5,746 bases of DNA from Sulfurovaceae bacterium (GTDB taxonomy: Bacteria; Campylobacterota; Campylobacteria; Campylobacterales; Sulfurovaceae), in the NCBI GenBank assembly GCA_029933395.1, contig JAOZOG010000138.1, positions 1 to 5,746 on the forward strand, in the 5' to 3' direction. The translations under genes and the position numbers were made by a program. The notes under the pieces were generated by a model. That model saw nothing but the letters and a program-made list of their open reading frames with translations, was not told the origin of the DNA and did not search any database. Shown here one piece after another: positions 4,208-5,746 of this stretch (position 1 is the first letter of the stretch; every line of letters begins with the position of its first letter).

Positions 4208-5620
4208 ATGGCACCATTAGGACAGATCGGGAAACGTCTTCAAATTATCAAAACTGCTATCTCTCTGACAGACAAAGAGATTATCACGATGCAGTGCTCA
4301 AAACTCAGACTGCACAAAAATGACCAGCAGCTTAACAATATCCTCTCTGTACTGGATGACGAAAATTATGTTCAGGCCACAAAGCTGATCGATCGCTATC
4401 TCCATGGACCATACGATGAAGAACAGAACACCGCTCCCAAAGCAGAAGAGAGCCCGACAGCCAAGCCCGCAGACGATACGGTAGAGATAGAACGAAAAAA
4501 GAGGCGCAATAAGGAAGAGGAGGAGCTGATCAGGAAGTTCGGTCTCTTTATGGAGGAGGCAAGCAAAGAGGAGTATAACCCGATCGACGAAGATGAGATG
4601 CTCTTGATGGCCAAAAGAAACAGGGAAAACACCAAGCCTTCCGAAGAAGAACTCCTGACGCCAGCACCTGCACAGCCGAGTCCTGAAGAGATCATGGCAG
4701 AGTTCAATACGATCGAGAGGGACAAACTCCCTCAGAGCGACAGGATCAAAAGCACACCGCCCAGACGAACAGAGACTGTCGAACGCAAAGAGAAAGTGGT
4801 CGAGGCAGAAGAGGAAAAAGAGGAGGAGCTCTCGTTTGATATCAATGAGATACCGCTTACCGGAAAACGCAGCACCTACACCGGCAACCCTGTCGAAAAA
4901 GAGGAGATCAGGAGCAATATCGTCGGAGAGCTACCCGAATTGGAAGAGCCCGAAGAGATAGAGGAGCCGGTCCAAAAAGAGACACCTGAAGAGGTAGAGG
5001 AGAGTGACTACAAAGAGATGCCTGAACCCGAGGAGATACCAGAACCGGAGGAAGAGAAAGCGGCAGAAAAACCCAAAGCGGAGAGTATAGAGTACGATCC
5101 CATCTCCTACATCGACCAGAAATTCAGAAATATGCGCAACCAATATCCACAGGTCGAAGAGAGCTCGGAACGCTACGAGAGTGTCGAGCGGCTGCTCTAT
5201 ATGATCAGTCTCGAGGGTTATACGGAAGCGGATATCGAAAAAACGATCGATCAGGTCTTTGAGCTCAAGGGTGAGGGGAAACTGGCAGAAGCCTCCCATC
5301 TGCTCCTGATCGCAGCTGCGACAGAATCACTCTATGCCCAGTTCATTCTTGCCAGAGAACTCTACAAAGGTGAAATTCTCAAAAAAGATCTCCCCGAAGC
5401 CTTCACCCAGATCAACCGCCTCGCGCTCAACGACTACCCCGAAGCTATCTGTGATCTGGCGCAGTTCTACGAATACGGCATCGGCATCGGCAAAGACAAA
5501 AAGAAAGCCTTCTCCCTCTATGAAGATGCGCTCGAGCTCGGTGTCCAGCGTGCCGAAACCCATCTGAGCAGAATGGAAGAAGCCTCCAGAGGTATACTGG
5601 GGAAACTTTTCCGCAGATAA
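4208..5620 (+). CDS. Acidic cytoplasmic protein with C-terminal Sel1-like repeats
   Basis: The 470-residue product has no signal peptide or membrane segment. It has three parts. Residues 1-66 are a compact, mostly helical domain (Gly-Gln-Ile-Gly-Lys-Arg-Leu at 5-11; Tyr-Val-Gln-Ala-Thr-Lys-Leu-Ile-Asp-Arg-Tyr-Leu at 54-65). Residues about 67-295 are very rich in Glu, Lys and Pro, with repeated Glu-Glu and Pro-Glu runs (240-290), so probably disordered and strongly acidic. Residues about 296-470 are helical and end in two Sel1-like (TPR-related) repeats. These are about 376-408 (Tyr-Ala-Gln-Phe-Ile-Leu-Ala-Arg-Glu-Leu-Tyr-Lys-Gly) and about 409-444 (Ala-Ile-Cys-Asp-Leu-Ala-Gln-Phe-Tyr-Glu-Tyr-Gly, then Lys-Lys-Ala-Phe-Ser-Leu-Tyr), with a partial third. 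Sel1 repeats mediate protein-protein contacts, so a scaffold or adaptor role is likely, but the partner is unknown. I know no named homologue. It is transcribed alone, divergently from the CARF nuclease. Confidence 0.85.
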   Translation: MAPLGQIGKRLQIIKTAISLTDKEIITMQCSKLRLHKNDQQLNNILSVLDDENYVQATKLIDRYLHGPYDEEQNTAPKAEESPTAKPADDTVEIERKKRRNKEEEELIRKFGLFMEEASKEEYNPIDEDEMLLMAKRNRENTKPSEEELLTPAPAQPSPEEIMAEFNTIERDKLPQSDRIKSTPPRRTETVERKEKVVEAEEEKEEELSFDINEIPLTGKRSTYTGNPVEKEEIRSNIVGELPELEEPEEIEEPVQKETPEEVEESDYKEMPEPEEIPEPEEEKAAEKPKAESIEYDPISYIDQKFRNMRNQYPQVEESSERYESVERLLYMISLEGYTEADIEKTIDQVFELKGEGKLAEASHLLLIAAATESLYAQFILARELYKGEILKKDLPEAFTQINRLALNDYPEAICDLAQFYEYGIGIGKDKKKAFSLYEDALELGVQRAETHLSRMEEASRGILGKLFRR

Positions 5621-5625
5621 GATGC

Positions 5626-5649
5626 GTAGCGTGGGCACTCCTGCTCACG
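5626..5649 (+). repeat. REP-like palindrome with 5' GTAG after the Sel1-repeat gene
   Basis: GTAG (5626-5629) is followed directly by CGTGGGCA-CTCC-TGCTCACG, an eight-base-pair stem that includes one G-U pair. The layout matches the unit at 616-636. It starts six bases after the stop codon. No T-run follows on the plus strand, so it is not a standard terminator, though such hairpins often protect mRNA 3' ends. The CACG arm can also pair with CGTG at 5656-5659 across six As, giving an alternative small hairpin. Confidence 0.45.
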
Positions 5650-5674
5650 AAAAAACGTGATAAATAAATAAAGC

Positions 5675-5746
5675 TCCCCGACCCAAGGGGATGAGGTATC
5701 TTCATAACAAGAATTTGGAATCGAGTGCTTCAGCCTCGCCTATATG
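5675..5746. other. Right-edge intergenic tail with two small stem-loops
   Basis: No gene is seen after the Sel1-repeat gene. One stem is TCCCC (5675-5679) with GGGGA (5687-5691). A second, near 5723-5739, is CGAG-T-GC-TTCA-GC-CTCG, with a single bulged T. No T-run follows either. The sequence is cut by the window edge, so whether these belong to a repeat, an RNA or the 3' end of a minus-strand gene cannot be told. Confidence 0.3.

Noticed and set aside
1..5746. CRISPR array for the CARF nuclease
   Set aside because: I looked for regularly spaced 25-40 bp direct repeats and found none. The repeats present are short palindromes and terminal inverted repeats.

Overview
The window looks like a chromosomal stretch from a Campylobacterota (epsilonproteobacterial) relative, perhaps Sulfurovum-like. 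This rests on style rather than a marker gene: moderately AT-rich DNA, extended -10 promoters without a clear -35, Lys/Glu-rich proteins, and a Sel1-repeat protein and DUF1887 protein of a type I associate with that group. No rRNA, tRNA or housekeeping marker is present, so the placement is an inference.

Layout. Positions 1-181 (minus) hold the N-terminus of an exported protein, possibly DUF2092, cut by the window edge. Positions 182-830 hold no convincing full gene. They contain a 163-bp element (251-413) with 17-bp terminal inverted repeats and a small open frame, a GTAG-headed palindrome (616-636) and a second imperfect hairpin (670-705). Positions 831-2615 (minus) encode an exported amidohydrolase of the YtcJ/amidohydrolase-3 type. 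Positions 2616-2894 contain an intrinsic terminator, a short remnant reading frame that looks like a helix-turn-helix, and a sequence resembling one end of the 163-bp element. Positions 2895-4037 (minus) encode a CARF-plus-PD-(D/E)XK nuclease of the Card1/Can2 (DUF1887) family. A 170-bp divergent promoter region follows. Positions 4208-5620 (plus) encode a 470-residue acidic protein with C-terminal Sel1 repeats. The tail (5621-5746) holds another GTAG-headed hairpin and further small stem-loops.

How the parts relate. The genes do not form one pathway or operon. The two enzymes on the minus strand are separated by a terminator, and the Sel1 protein is divergent from the nuclease. The most notable item is the CARF nuclease. 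Its family is normally switched on by cyclic oligoadenylates made by type III CRISPR complexes, yet no CRISPR array, Cas gene or Cas10-like cyclase lies in the window. Its sensor domain also lacks the usual TGGTK-like ligand-binding motif while its nuclease motif is intact. It may be an orphan, or it may be tuned to another signal. The repeats around it and around the amidohydrolase suggest past mobile-element activity.
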